64,000 nucleotides of DNA from Stichopus chloronotus (lineage: Eukaryota > Echinodermata > Holothuroidea > Aspidochirotida > Stichopodidae): the NCBI GenBank assembly GCA_021234535.1, contig CM037843.1, positions 15,641,677-15,705,676 on the forward strand, given 5' to 3'. The notes under the pieces are model-generated. The model saw only the letters and a list, made by a program, of their open reading frames with translations, was not told the origin of the DNA and did not search any database. Below, piece after piece: positions 12,501 through 25,369 of the stretch (its first letter is position 1; each line of letters opens with the position of its first letter). The position numbers were made by a program, and so were the translations under genes.

Positions 12501-15500
12501 TAGACATCTGACGAAGTTTCTTGTGCTTACAAAACTTTGGATAATGATAACACAACACTTTGCATAGTACTGAATGAGTTGGAAGAAAACTCATAAACAC
12601 CTTTTTAGTACTAGCGGTATAGATAACCCAACCACACATTTATATCCTCAATTGAGTCAGTGTGGGAATCATTTGACAACTGGGAAACTTAAAAAGAGAA
12701 TCAATTTTGAAAGCTTTGGGAAACATTCCAGATGCAATTATACACTTTTTTACAATATTTGAGTACGTAGAGTAACATTATTTCAAGGATGTAAATACTA
12801 CAATACTAATTGACTAGAACAATGAAACCTAACCGCACTATGCTTCTTCATGTTCCAAGGGTGGATGCTATTTTAAATTTTGCAAATGCTCTTAAAGATA
12901 TCCATTGCATAAAACTGGTAGACACAAAAGGAGGCCAGATGGACAAGTTTTATGCACTAGACAAGTCTGAATCACATTGACCATTGCATGTAGTCTGGCA
13001 CAATGCAATTGTTGTAAGAGGCCGAGGTAAGAGTAAAGAGACAATGTTGGTGAAGGAAGAAGCCTTGGAACACTGAAAAGGTGTAAGGGAGTGAACTATA
13101 ACAAAGCAACAAAAGATAAGAGGACCAAATGGTCGTAAAGAAGTAGCAGGTCCATTAGACATTTGAAAAAAAAATAAATAATGGCAGAACAGCTTTGAAT
13201 TGCAAGTAAGATCAAATAGTGGGATATGTCGACTCACTTAAGCGGTGGGGGCAGGGTGAAGTTATTTTTCACGTCAGCGTAACGTCTGCCAAGCTGGGGT
13301 GTATCCACAGTCAGGAACAGAGCTTTATAGCCTGCTTTCTCAGCTCTCTGGACGAGGCTCTTCGTCAGTTCTCTGTCTTTGTAGATGTAGAGTTGAAACC
13401 ACCGTAGACCATCGGGGGCAGCCTCTGCGACCTCCTCAATGCTACTGGTCGACCAGGAGCTGAGAACCATACCTGTGTTCATCGCTGCCGAAGCTGGAGT
13501 CAAAATAAAACTTTCTTAATGATCAAAATTTTAAACAAATCTGAAGGTGATTCAGAGTTTTGACGTAGATTGAACCTGAAGAAAACCTTTAAAGCTGTTG
13601 TACTGTAAGTACCTTAATCAAATATCACTTGCAGAAAAAAACTGGTGTACAAATCAGCTTGGAGTAGCAGCTAGTTCCTACTAAAGTTCCTAATATTAAG
13701 GTCAAAATGCCAGTTTGGTGTTATCCTGTAAAGTTCTCTGACAAAAGACTATTTTAATTGCTTCGGTGGTGAAGCAGTTTACAGTACATGTGACATGAAA
13801 AACACGTTTTGGAACATTGAAAGAATTGATCATTAAAATGTTGAAAATAGCCAAAATTTTAATAAAAATCTGTCAAACACTGATCATTTAACAAACAATT
13901 TTTTTTTTTACAACTGAATCATGAAAAATAAGAGCCAAATATATTGGTATCACTTACCAATGTGAAATACAGTAACTAGGCAATTAAGAGACAAATTATA
14001 CATTTAGGGCTAAGAAAAGAAAAACTGACACTGTGCAGCATGTACTCTGCATGATCAGTTTCGCATTTTCATCAAACTTTGAGAAGCCACATCTCAAAAA
14101 CAGCATCAACAGGCATAAACATTTTTACACAAAAAATTTTGACAGATTGTCATTCAGGGTTTCACTCTGCAACTTCTGAATGAGGCCAGCTCTTTACTAG
14201 ATGCATGTCACATGGTCTTTGATCTGTTTACATGACTTCATTTAGCATTGCAACATTTTCTATCAAAAGATGACAAACATACTGTACCGACCTTTGGCAG
14301 TTGCGACCTCCCCTAGAGGATGAGCCATACGTTGCATAGCAGTTGGTGCCACTGCAACTGGGAAGTCAATTCTCTCTCCTAGAATTGTCGTTGAGAGGTC
14401 ACGATTAGAGACATCTCGTAACAGCTCTGGGTATAATCTTAGTCTAAGGAGGAACAATACAAAACATGTGGCAGTGATGAAGTTTAGAGCTGCTCCTGGT
14501 GTCCGGGACACCCAAATTTTTCCACAGGACAACCAAATTTTGGTGCAAAGGTAGTCCTTTGGACACCCAAATTCTATTTGTGCTTGAATCAAATTAATAT
14601 TTTAGAGTGCAATATGTGAAACATTATGAGATGAAATGGGACAATGAACTGTCATTACTGCAGCCTAGAAATACATGCTGGATGTCATAACATGATGTTT
14701 GGTGGGACAACTGAATTTTGAAAAGGACAACCTGATTCTACATGTGAGCTGGTTGCCCTTTGGACTACCAGAATGACAAGTGGCAAAGGTCCATAAAATA
14801 TTCATTAAAATATACTTTTCTTTGTTTTCTTTTATATTTAAAAAGCAATGGGTACAAAGAATTACATTTATGACATCAGTGTTAAGAGACTAAAAAGTAT
14901 GTATTCTGTAAGACTGAGTCTATATCATTTCAGGGATACAATGCCAAAGAAAATTTATTTTCCTCTATTGTTGAAGGTTTTTTTTGTTCATGGAAGATTG
15001 TAAGAATGTACCGAGAAAGTCACAGGCAGAGGGTTGGGAGTGGAGGTGAGGAAGGGGTGAAAGAATGGACAGGGGTGTTGGTTGAATGGTTCTGTTTCTC
15101 TCTACAGCCATAAGACAAAGGACCAAAGAACTAAATATAACAGCTTTGTTACCTTGAGGATATACACTACATGTAACTACCCACTACATCTCCACTGAAT
15201 CTCTTGACATATACTGTACATCTAGAATCTGCACACATATGCTGGTCTGATTATAAACTGTATATATGTATGCCATGGTATGAAACAGTGAAATCTACCA
15301 CAGACAGGTCACCCACAGTAAAGTAGTCAACTCCACTTCACTGGAGTAATCAGACCATTACTGTCTAGTGAAAGAGCGGGGTCATTACAATGGTTTCACA
15401 CCATGGACACTGATATAAGAAAAAGAGGCTGGATTTAGTGCATTTCCACACGTTCACCCAGCCAGGTACTGTGTACTGTAAACTACTAAATTACTGCAGC

Positions 15501-16853
15501 GAGGGTGCTTCCATTGTATGGCAAATAGACTGAGAAGATTTGCATCTTCATACCTGCAGTGTGCAATTCACTTTTGAAAATTGGTATATTGCTATGTACA
15601 TAATGTTCTTTTAATAAAATGGTGGCATTTCTCCTTGACCTGTTTTCAACACTAAAATCTAGAGCATGTACCTTAGCTACATGAGTGTGAAGAAAGTGCA
15701 GGTATTTGTCAGCAGTTGTGACAAACAAAGCGTTTGTCCGAAACATGTCAAAAATACATATGTTACCCCTGATGGACACCAGAACAGTTGTTTGAGCTGA
15801 AGTAGGCTTGCGATCTTGTGTTGGTTAATCTCATAGTGAATCGATCATTCCCTCCCCCCACCTTCCCCCTTAAGGTGTGTGAAGTCTTCAAAGCCAGTCA
15901 ATCCCGCGGCTCTGTTTGTTTTGCTGCAGCCAAAACAAAGCATGTCGTTAGTATGTCTCTCCATTTCCCGGTAAAATGAGCTAACTGAATGTGCGCAATC
16001 ACTTGCTGTAGGGCTTTGGTGATAATGAGACATGATACCGTACTTGTGCGCAATCTTGCTGTTCTCAACCACAAGGCACTAGGATGGAGAAGTTTGGAAA
16101 AGATCCCTTTTTGCACAGTGCTGCAAAGAATTTTTGCTGTTGACAATCATAGGTGTGTACAGTATTTGATCCAGGTTGACATGTTTTTTTTTCATTTTCC
16201 GTTAATCCGTTTTATGGTATCGGAAAAAGTTTCAGTCATTGTGACATGCCTGCAAACTTTTTGATAAATTGATTTTCTATACTTGATAGTTGTGCAAAAT
16301 ACATGAAGTTACAAGATTTTCAGTTAGCCTTCATCAAGATTGAACAGGGTTTGTTCAAATAATCTGTTAACTTTAACTGCCCTAGTGAAATTTAATCCAA
16401 CTTCCTTCTAATGTCAACAGCACATGCACTTGTAACTGAACCGTAACTGATATCAGCGAAGGCCTTGTGGTATTTGAGACTTTATTTCCTGAAGTGGTGG
16501 CCAGATATTTAATACGACAATATGCTTAAAATTTGTGAATGGGCAAATTTTCAAAAGGTGGTTCTATTCCATTTAAGATCATCAATTTGAATCATAACAA
16601 GATTAGACTTTAAGTGAGCTCAGACTTCTCTCAGTTGGTACTACCAGTATAAGTAATATTACAGTACTTTCTTTTTTACCAATTTACATTGAAATGGATT
16701 TGGGAACATATTTCATTACCTCCTATAGGCTGCTACATTGTCCTTGACTGTCTGCTCAAGGTTAGCACCACTGGAGTAGTAGTCAAACGCATATTTCGGT
16801 AGATGTCTCTTGGCATAGCTTTCAAAGTCGTCCAGACAGGTCATGGCAGACAT
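6529..16853 (-). CDS. HAO1: 2-hydroxyacid oxidase (glycolate oxidase-like), complete, 8 coding exons
   Basis: FMN-dependent alpha-hydroxyacid oxidase of the glycolate oxidase family. It oxidises glycolate or longer 2-hydroxyacids to 2-oxoacids and H2O2, normally in peroxisomes. Exons in order: 16853-16720, 14443-14292, 13493-13238, 12378-12212, 10741-10650, 8628-8467, 7354-7285, 6599-6529. All junctions are GT-AG and phases agree, giving 1104 nt and 367 aa (human HAO1 is 370). Family residues visible: FDYYSSGA (25-26), QLYIYKDR with Tyr131, VDTPQLGRR with Arg166, catalytic Lys232 in [16 protein letters not shown] with His256 and Arg259, DGGVR (288-292) and GRPVLWG (311-317). The protein ends in SNL, a weak relative of the SKL-type peroxisomal signal. 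I cannot separate HAO1 from HAO2 specificity by eye. The start is the first ATG in frame, at the usual family position. Confidence 0.97.
7285..7354 (-). CDS. HAO1: HAO coding exon 7 (residues 322-345)
   Basis: Encodes [16 protein letters not shown] and NLALALS, the C-terminal helix of the barrel. Donor TCTG|GTAAGA leaves one base of Gly345. Confidence 0.95.
8467..8628 (-). CDS. HAO1: HAO coding exon 6 (residues 268-321)
   Basis: Encodes [13 protein letters not shown], the phosphate-binding [10 protein letters not shown] and [11 protein letters not shown]. Acceptor TTTTCACAG, donor AAG|GTACTG; 54 whole codons. Confidence 0.97.
9677..10095. repeat. foldback (inverted repeat) element
   Basis: The left arm begins AGTGTCACAACATCACAAAG at 9677. 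The right arm ends with its complement at 10095. The arms match over about 110-115 bp with roughly 15-20% mismatch, and weaker similarity continues outward and inward. It could form a long hairpin in the HAO pre-mRNA. No transposase and no clear target duplication are visible. Confidence 0.75.
10132..10282. mobile_element. 151-bp TIR element
   Basis: Terminal inverted repeats of 25 bp with one mismatch lie at 10132-10156 (TATACTTACCCCTTGCTTAC and on) and 10258-10282. A TA may be the target site. The right TIR contains AG|GTAAGTAT, a perfect splice-donor consensus on the plus strand, which is antisense to the gene. Only 36 bp separate it from the foldback element. Confidence 0.65.
10650..10741 (-). 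CDS. HAO1: HAO coding exon 5 (residues 237-267)
   Basis: Encodes EDAREAV and the signature [16 protein letters not shown], with the base His256 and substrate-binding Arg259. Donor ACA|GTAGGT joins in phase 0 to IDALPE of the next exon. Confidence 0.96.
12212..12378 (-). CDS. HAO1: HAO coding exon 4 (residues 181-237)
   Basis: Encodes the variable loop-4 region and then [10 protein letters not shown] with catalytic Lys232. Acceptor TTTGTTAG, donor ACCG|GTGAGT. Confidence 0.96.
13238..13493 (-). CDS. HAO1: HAO coding exon 3 (residues 96-181)
   Basis: Encodes [15 protein letters not shown], then [10 protein letters not shown] with active-site Tyr131, and [11 protein letters not shown] with Arg166. 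It is the longest exon (256 nt). Acceptor GACTCCAG, donor AA|GTGAGT. Confidence 0.96.
14292..14443 (-). CDS. HAO1: HAO coding exon 2 (residues 45-96)
   Basis: Encodes [15 protein letters not shown] and the conserved [18 protein letters not shown] strand and loop that contacts FMN. Acceptor CTCCTTAG, donor AAAG|GTCGGT. Confidence 0.95.
16720..16853 (-). CDS. HAO1: HAO coding exon 1 (residues 1-45)
   Basis: Starts [19 protein letters not shown] and includes the FMN-site FDYYSSGA motif. It ends TATAGGAG|GTAATG, splitting Arg45 after two bases. The exon probably extends 5' to about 17117, where a strong acceptor (TTTTCATTTCTGCAG on the minus strand) precedes untranslated sequence. Confidence 0.95.
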
Positions 16854-17117
16854 ATTGCAGTCAGTTCTGAGAGACTCTTATCTCTGTTTATGAAGCACTG
16901 CTGCTGGAGATGTCAGCTCTTCCCCGCACACAAATTAGTACCAAAGAACTACGGTACACCTTAATAACTAACTATCAGTCTAACATTAAAACGCCAGAGG
17001 TTGATCGACACACCGACAACAGATTCTGATGTCACATTAGCGATGACTTGTACCGACAGGAAGAGGTGCGTGGATTCTCGGCATGTACACAGCAAGTGTT
17101 GAATCTCAATGGAGAAT

Positions 17118-20100
17118 CTGCAGAAATGAAAACAAACACAAGTGAAAGTTTCAAACAATGTACAGTATACACCTTTGGTGGGGGGAGAATGAACACTTAC
17201 TGTACACTAAAAAGCTAAAGATGGCTTATTTTTATTTATTTTCATTGGTATGAGGAAGATCTGCAGGACAGATCTCTTCGATAATTTCAAAAATATCTAA
17301 ACATGAACTTCGCTTTTAGAATTCAATATACATATTGTTCAGATACTGTAAAGTCAAGGTGATGCACATGCAGTGAATCTACCTGCAATCTTGGACAAAA
17401 TTGGTGCGACACTTTGTCATATGTTGCAGAAAGAATACTAAATTTTAGGTGAGAGGAAAACATGAAACCCCATGCCCCTTTCCAATGTTGCGCTTCTGTA
17501 TGAGAGTGAATGTACACTTTGAACAGTAATCCTACAGCCAACATTGAAAAGGGAGCGGGGTGTCCCAAGGTATTTTGCCCAAGATAGTCTGAGTTTTTTG
17601 GGGAGCAATTTTGGAGTGAACTGTTGAAAGAAAATTGCACATTTATGGATGAGGTGCATCAAAAAGTTAGTTATCGAGGCCTATGAGTCTGAGGATTTTA
17701 AAATTAAAGTATTCTGAATTTCGAATATGAACATGAGAAGTTTAATTTTTATTTGGGGGTTTATTTGTGTATGTTTTGTTGCAAATGAGTGATCATCAAT
17801 GAATAGACTGTTTCATGGTTTTGTATGCGAACATAAATGGTTGCATTTAGAAATAACATTGATGGGCAGCTGTTGTATTACATTGCAAGAGGAGTGTCAC
17901 TCCAATTGTAGAATGGTGGTAGGAAACCCAGTTACATGATAGCATACATAGTGGCATGCTCTACAAATATGCTTAAATGCTTCAAGTCAGAACTGCTGAT
18001 TCAGCTTCATATTACGATTTTTTTAAGAACGTTAGTTAAGGCTGGTTTTTTATATTTTTTTCAGCTAATTCAACATTTGTGACTACAATTTTTACAGTAC
18101 ATGATGCTGGTAACACATCTAATATTCATTCTTGTAATGTACCCTATTTTTACACAGTTTGCTTAGATTTCTTGTCAAAACATTTAGTAGAACATGGATT
18201 TCATTAACCTATACTGTCAGATGCTGTTGTTCGGTTTAAGTCAGCTTGGATGAGAAGGCCGGGGTTTGATTCGCCATATGACCAGAGTGTTTTTCACTGC
18301 TCAATTTTTCATGTAAAAATTCAAGTGTCTGTCAACTTCTCATTTTTTATTCAATTATATGTAACACAGTGCTACAGCTCTAACAACACAAATGTATAAT
18401 GTACCCTGAAGTTCGTTGAAACTGCTTAAAATGACTAACATACTGTATGGTACTGTAGTGCAACATGTACGGTACAATACGATGGGTATCACAATGTCTC
18501 TGTCATATATGAATATGAACAAACGTCATTGAATTTGCGGTTTTTTTTTTTGGTATCTTTCACGTAATAATAGCACCCTTTTTTCCACATTCAAAATCCC
18601 ATGACATCACCAAACGTAATAGAAGGACACTCTCTTTGTGTGGTTGCAGACAGACTGCATTGGTGTCTTTCTGTTAGTTTTGTGAACCACCTTAGGCGGT
18701 TACCTATTTTACCACAACACAGTTTCTTAATTGTTAGTATTGACACATCTGGATGAACCCACATGCAAAAGTTGCACAGATCAGAGAAAAGTGAAAAATT
18801 GAACCAACTAACTAAAAATATATTTTGACCAAATACACTGTATGAGAGCATCTGTGTTGGATGCACAATCAGAGACAGCATACTGCAATGCACGATGTAA
18901 ACCTTGCTTTGTCAACAATGACACTGAAGAGAGTTTCTGAGGAACAAAGTTTTTTTTTCATATTTCTGGGGTTTGTGGAGATATTAGATCATTTCAACAT
19001 GATACATGGTTAAAGTAGCTTCATTCAGTTCACGTTTGCAAAGATTTGTAGGTACTGTAGTTATTGGGATGAAATCGCCAGAGACTGAAAAAATTTGGTG
19101 AAGTATTTCATGCTTCAACAATTTTTGTGGTGTTTTAGGATGAATAGTACTTGCAGGCTGTCAGAAATTTACATAGCCCTTAAATGTCAGAAATTTACAT
19201 AGCCCTTAAATGCCATGACTTTATGACATCAAATGATGGATAATTATGAGATAGGTACCTATAGTAAAAGTGACTTAAATTTCCTAAAGAAATGAAGGAA
19301 CTCTCTGCTCTCTAAAACATAAAAAATTTGATCTTTCAACTTGAAATTTCTGATGATACAATCTTTCCTCTTGGAATGTGTTTTTTGGGATATACCTGTA
19401 TGGCTTTTCAAAAATTGATGAAAATGGATAACAGATGATGTGCAGCATTGCAAAGTGTCAGTATTTCTTTTGTTAGGCCTTTGTATTTTATCTTCTAATT
19501 TACTGAATTTCAGACTGATACCAATATTTATAAGGAAAATGTGCGCTTTCAAAATATAACCCATGGGGCATGTAAAAATTTTCAATCGTCCTTGAAATAA
19601 ACTGGTTTAGTAAAAAGAGGATAACCTGCAGTAAGGCATATCATGTGAGTCATTCTCTTGATGTCACAAATTTGGTTATGCTCCATGCTCCAGTTTCTCC
19701 TTGATGCAAAGAGCCCTAAAATGTGCCACTTCTACACATGGAATCTTCCACACTTGTGAATACCCCAAGAAACGGTTCTAGGATAAAGTTGGGTCCTCCC
19801 CTGAGGTGGTTCACAAAGGTTGAGATTTAAAGCCTATCTCTACTGCATGCCCCATACAGTAGTCTAAAATGGATCTAACTGATAGCAAGTTTCCTGCATA
19901 CTGTAGCTAGAAAAGGTCTTGCAATCATGTAAACAAAAGCCACCAACCATGGTGGTAAAAATGACCTCCCTCTCAAGGCTCCAACAAATAAACCTGCAGC
20001 AAAGTTCTGTTGAATTAATCCACTGACAATGTTCATTACACAAATTGTGTGGGTAACTATACGTGGTGTCCTTGAGCTAAGAGTGTTATTTGAAAATACT

Positions 20101-23100
20101 GTACACCTCAGAATGTGTGGTAATGGAAGGGTACTACTGTACTTTCAAGACATTAGGCAGATGCCAGTGCCTCCAGCAAACTCTTCACTGAGGAGGAAAG
20201 ATTATGACTACCGTCATACTGTACGTCCTTCACATGTGACAAAATGATCAACTAGAGTTACAAGTATATCAATCCTAAGATCAGTATCTGATTTTGAACA
20301 CATCATGATCGGTACGTGCTCTTCTGATCGACGAAATCAAAGCTGCCATATCATGGAATAATCAAGAAGACCACTTATTACATGTAATTACTGCAATCAC
20401 AATACATAACTACACAGCTACAACATTCCACTGATTCACTACTCGTTCATTGACATTTCAAACTTCATAACTATGAAGACCACAGAAACGATTCAGGTCT
20501 ACGAGAACAAAGGTTCACGAGACCAAAGGTTTACGACACCGTAGGTTCTCAAGATCGAAGGTTCACAAGACCAGGGGGTTCACGAGACCGGGGGTTCACC
20601 AGGTTAAAGGTTCTTGAGACTGAAGGTTCACAAGACCAAAATTTAGAAACCCGCCCAAGAGAGAGAAATTTTTAGCGACAGTATGTATACTGCACAGCTG
20701 TTTGGGGAAAATAAGACTGAAAGGAACATGAACGATGCTCCTGGAGGAGATCAAAGAGGAAGGCATCTTTCTGGGGGTTCTACCTTCTTCTTTGAAATTG
20801 CTTCAATAATTCTGACTGAATTGAAACTTTCACAGTACAGTCTACCATATTTACTCTACATACAGACCCCAGGGGCATGAAATTTTCCTGACAAAGGGGA
20901 GTTCAAATTTCCAAACCATATTGAGTTTAGGTCACAAAATATGACTACTGTACATTGAAACTGTTTCTTTGACCTGAGTAGACTACAGTCGCCATTTCAC
21001 CCCACTGACTGTGAAATGGTTCCGCAGAACAGAACCTATGGTGCTTTACTTGCATATTGCATAATTTCTATTACTGTACTATGTACAGCTACTGTAAGTT
21101 GTTCATTACTGCCTTCTACTGTATGCAATCCACCACAGTATTTCCTGTCAGGAAGTTTTAATGCAGAAGCTCAAGTTCTCTGGTAGAGGGGATCAAGCTC
21201 TACTACTTCAATTCCAAAAAAAAAAATACTGCAAGTTAAAATCACCACATTTGTGCAAGACCAGTAATTCAAAGGAAAAAGCAACTAATGCAACTGTAAT
21301 GCTGTGCTTCCCTGTGACAGGAATGGCCAGGGCTACAAGATCCATTGTTTCCCATAAACAGTGGAGAAGTTTAGCAGTTGTCCTTGGCATTGTCCTAGAC
21401 ACTTAAAAATTTCTGTTGGACAAGCAGATTCTGTGATGAAGCTGTCCTTGAGACAATCAATTGTAACTGAAACAGAGCTACAGTATCAGTAAAATGTGGT
21501 GATGAAATTGCACATTAACAGCAAAACAAAACTTAAGATGTATTCATAGAACAGAGACCTTCAAACTTAAGTTTATAAACGGACTGAATAAACATAATGT
21601 TGGTAGGACAAAGGAATTTTAAAGAGGACAAACACCTTTGACTTCGCTCTTGATCAACCAAAAGAAATTTGTTAAAGTTCCAACACGTACAGTGAAGCAC
21701 CAACTAGATACATACTGTAATTTTTTTTTAAACTGAATTGGCAGTACCACTAACATACAAAGTTATACATGCAACCTCATCAAGAAGAGTGCCCAGTGAT
21801 CGAGTGTCCACATGTAGTTCATAGCATGAAACCCTAACAGTGCAAATCACATCTTGTTGTACACAACATATACTGCATACAGTCACTGTTGCAACTGAAA
21901 TTTCACTCTATGCATTATTCATCAAAATCTTTGATTGAAATATCAAGATTTGACAGGCAGTCCAAACAAGACGATTCAAATGAGGAAAAGCATGACATTG
22001 TCGAAAACTACGTACCATGGAAGGAACTGCTTTTTGTGGCCTTTTTGGGGTTGCAAGTACCATGACTACACTGTGCATATATGCAGTATACTGTAGATAC
22101 GCACCTCACGGCAGTATCACTCTATAAACCTGGTCTTGTACCTACTGTATGCCAAACTGCATGAACACACACACAAGAGCCACAAATAGTACCTGAGTAT
22201 GTGCACTATTACAATACACAACATATGCTGCATCTACATTGTAAATGTGAACAAAACTTCAGTTAGCAACATTTACTCTACACTTGGATCACAAGGAGTA
22301 CCAACGACAAAGAAAAATGATGACATAACAGCTGCTGTAGTGTTTGTTACAATTCAGATAAAATATTGGGAATATCTCCGTCATGAATGCTACTGTAGCT
22401 GTTCTACCATGATGCAAAATTACAGAATGAGAAAAAGTACCTGGTCTAATTATGCATTCCATTTTACAAAACATGATGTTGGACTGCCAGATTGAAGCAT
22501 CCCTACCGTGTTGACACTTGTAGATAAAGTACAGTACATCATCAGGATTATTCAAATGGCAGTCCACCCACCCCATGTGGCACATGACATGGTCTGCAGT
22601 GGCATGAAAAATAAATTTCTGGAAGAAAATTTAACAACACAATTTGTTTCCAAAAAACTTTTTCAAAAGTTCAGCCAAAGAAGAGATATACATAATTTAC
22701 AGACAGCGACTAAATATTTTACATTTTGAGGCAATGTTTGACCTGGAAAAGTGAACAAACAAACAAATGAACAGCATGAGTATGTCTTTAAGCCTCTCTC
22801 TAGCTTGAACATGGAACGTCGTTTGGTCAAATGTTATCATTGACATGTTTACCTGGACTCTGCAGGTACACATTGATGGTCTTCAACCAACAACATTCCT
22901 GAGCTGCAAACATAAGGAAAATCAAACCAGATAAACCAAAGGCACTGGGGTTTAGATGATTCAATTACTGTACGAGTATTTTGAGCATAGGACATACTGA
23001 ATATAGTGAGGATATGTTGAACCCAAATGATGTTTGACCTGTAACAAATCAATAGGCCTCTTGCACCTAATAATGTATCAAATGTAATGTAATGAAAATC

Positions 23101-23300
23101 AAATATGAGATCTGTCAAAGCTTCTCTCAATGTTTAAAAGGTTTTCACAACTACAACCCAGCTGACCCCAAATGACAGCTGATCTCAGCAGAAAGCAGTA
23201 CCCTAGTTTTGCCTTATAAGGCACAGCTTCAAACTCCATGTCAGTTCTGTATGCTCCCCTTCTTGCAAATATCATGTTCATAATATTTTAACAATGCGAC
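17118..23300. other. non-coding interval, possibly a leader intron of HAO
   Basis: No coding exon was found. It holds a 26-bp tandem duplication near 19160-19211, a 16-bp minisatellite (20495-20639) and many short TACTGTA-type words. If the distal leader exon at 25.3 kb is real, this is one 8.2-kb intron in the HAO 5' UTR. Confidence 0.5.
20495..20639 (+). repeat. 16-bp minisatellite, 9 copies
   Basis: The unit is AGGTTCACGAGACCAA, with copies differing at one to five positions. The run begins AGGTCTACGAGAACAA and ends AGGTTCACAAGACCAA. Confidence 0.85.
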
Positions 23301-24255
23301 CCCATTTGACCCAGAGTGATGCTTGACCTCCACCAAAAACAAGGTGCTTCTTTTACCTAATGTTATATACATTCACAAGCTAAATATCAAAAGTTTCCAT
23401 GATTCCTACCTTGAGATATTGTGTTTACAAGATTTTCAGTGTTTGACCTCTGGTGACCTTTGACATCCACCAAAAACAATAGCTCTGTTCTTTTTATATT
23501 TATGTCAAATCTACATACCAAGTATTAGAGGTACAGTATCCATCATTTCTATCTTGAGATATTGTTCAAAAGGTTTTCTGTGTTTGACATCTGGTGACCT
23601 CAGATGGCCTTTTACTGCCACTTAAAGCAATAGGGTTTTCCTCTTGATATGACAAACCTACACATTAAGTATGGAACTGATCTATCATTCCTATCTTCAG
23701 ATATTGTGTGAACAAGATTTTCAGTGTTTGACCTCTGGTGACCTGAGATGACCTTTGACCTCTACCAAAAACAGTAGGGTTCTTGCTCCTAATGTGGGGC
23801 ATCTATGTACTAAGTTTGATAACTGTCAGAGCTTTACTTCTTGAGATTTCATGATCACAAGATTTTCAGTGTTTGGCCTCTGGTGACCCTCAGATGACCT
23901 TTGACCTCCACCAAAGCCAGAGGGTTCTTTCTCTTGATATGACAAATCCATATACTTAGTATGGAAAGAATCCATCATCTCTATCTTGAGACATTGTGTT
24001 AACAAGATTTTCAGTTTTTTATTTCTGGTGACCATTGAAATTCACCAAAAACAGTAGGGTTCTTCCTCTTTATAAGGGGCATATTTGCACCAAGTTTGCA
24101 AACTGTTGGAGTTTCCCTTCTTGATATATTGTGTTAACAAGATTCTGATGATTTTGATGATCTCTGGTGACTTCAGATGTCCTTTGACCTCCACCAAAAA
24201 CAACAGGGTTTTCCTCCTTAATATGGGGAATCTATGTACCAAGTTTGAGAAATGT
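23300..24255 (+). repeat. 145-bp tandem array with DR1 motifs (array 2)
   Basis: About seven monomers, with CTCTGGTGACC phase marks near 23443, 23584, 23728, 23873 and 24019. TGACCTTTGACCT is perfect at 23749-23761 and 23895-23907, with several one-mismatch versions. The array lies 1 to 2 kb from the possible distal HAO leader exon. No (CA)n tail is present, so this copy looks truncated on its right. Confidence 0.9.
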
Positions 24256-25288
24256 GAAATTAAAGTGAGATGATTTTCACGTGAGTGAATTTCGGCTTGA
24301 GTGAATGTTGGTATATAAGTGTTGAAAAGGAAATGCGGAGCAGCTTGGGAGAACTGAAATTGATCATTGATATTTCATCAAAAAGAACTTGAAGTTTTAA
24401 GTCAATTTGATTGTAGGAATTTGCAAATGGAGACTTGCTCATTACTCTAACTTAGCTGATGATGTCATTAGTCATGGAGGCTAAGCAGACAACTCAGCTC
24501 TGCCCAGCAAGGTCTGCTCCTTTTCTTTGTGATGATTTTTTTAAGATATCGTTCTCAGACATTCTCAGTTCTATAGTCCCTCCTCTAAGTAGCATACTTG
24601 TCAACATGTCTCGCATTGTTATGGAGTGTTTAAAGTTCAAACATGTAACGAAGAAAATTGCCGCACTCACAAGTACAGCAACTTTCATCAACAATGAAAA
24701 AGATGATCCAACGTAAGGTTGGGGTCACAGGTGCCGACTAAACATTGATCATCACTTGATAGTGCCTGCCTCCACACAACTTTCGAGTCAATCGTTTATT
24801 GACCTGTCGGTCATGCTCCTCAAAGAAATTTCTGAGTACAAATTTTAATGCAATCTAGGGATTGAAGAAAACTGAAGAAAAAACGCAAAGGCAAAAAAAA
24901 TGGAAATGTAAATCAACTGCTACTGCTAGCCATTTAATTTAGTAAGTGCATATCACTAGGTTTTTACTTGCCTAGGCTGAGTTAATAAGCTAAATCTGAC
25001 CTAAATACACTGTACTGTGTTAGTTATCGCCATGGTGTGTTGACATAAAGTACTGTACCATGGAGTATGGCATATTGGCATATTGTAGTACATTCAGCTT
25101 CTCTCCGCGATTTCCGCAACTTGCATCGTAGGCCTAGGCCTAACAGTAACACTATAGTAACGTTACTCCAACTTACTCGTTTGTTAGACTAAAACGGAAC
25201 TAATCGGACTGTTGTTTGTGAGAGAGGAACTTTTCTGATAACCGAGAAAATGAACCTATAAAATCGTCAATCAACATAATTGACTTAC
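24256..25288. other. non-coding interval
   Basis: Contains an 85-codon plus frame (24459-24716) with no recognisable motif and no splice context. I cannot support a gene here. Confidence 0.5.
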
Positions 25289-25369
25289 CTCGATATCGGC
25301 AGCAACTTCAGCGAAATATTTCTCTATAATGTTGTCATCGTACTCAAGCCTCAGAGTGTGATAGTGCAT
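25289..25369 (-). other. candidate distal leader or first exon with strong donor
   Basis: On the minus strand, ATATCGAG|GTAAGTC is a full-consensus splice donor. It is preceded by an open 27-codon frame from an ATG at 25369 (LEYDDNIIEKYFAEVAAD in the middle) whose composition looks coding. The nearest downstream minus-strand gene is HAO. Joining to the acceptor at 17117 would run the frame into a stop within four codons, so it would serve as an upstream ORF or plain leader. It could instead be the first exon of an unrecognised gene. Confidence 0.35.

Larger units (their letters stand above)
6600..16719 (-). other. introns of the HAO gene
   Basis: Seven introns of 685, 1112, 2021, 1470, 859, 798 and 2276 bp in genomic order from 6600. 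Apart from the foldback repeat (9677-10095) and the small TIR element (10132-10282) in the 8629-10649 intron, I see only unique AT-rich sequence. Degenerate GGACAACC/GGTGTCC blocks of unknown nature lie near 14490-14760 in the largest intron. Confidence 0.7.
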
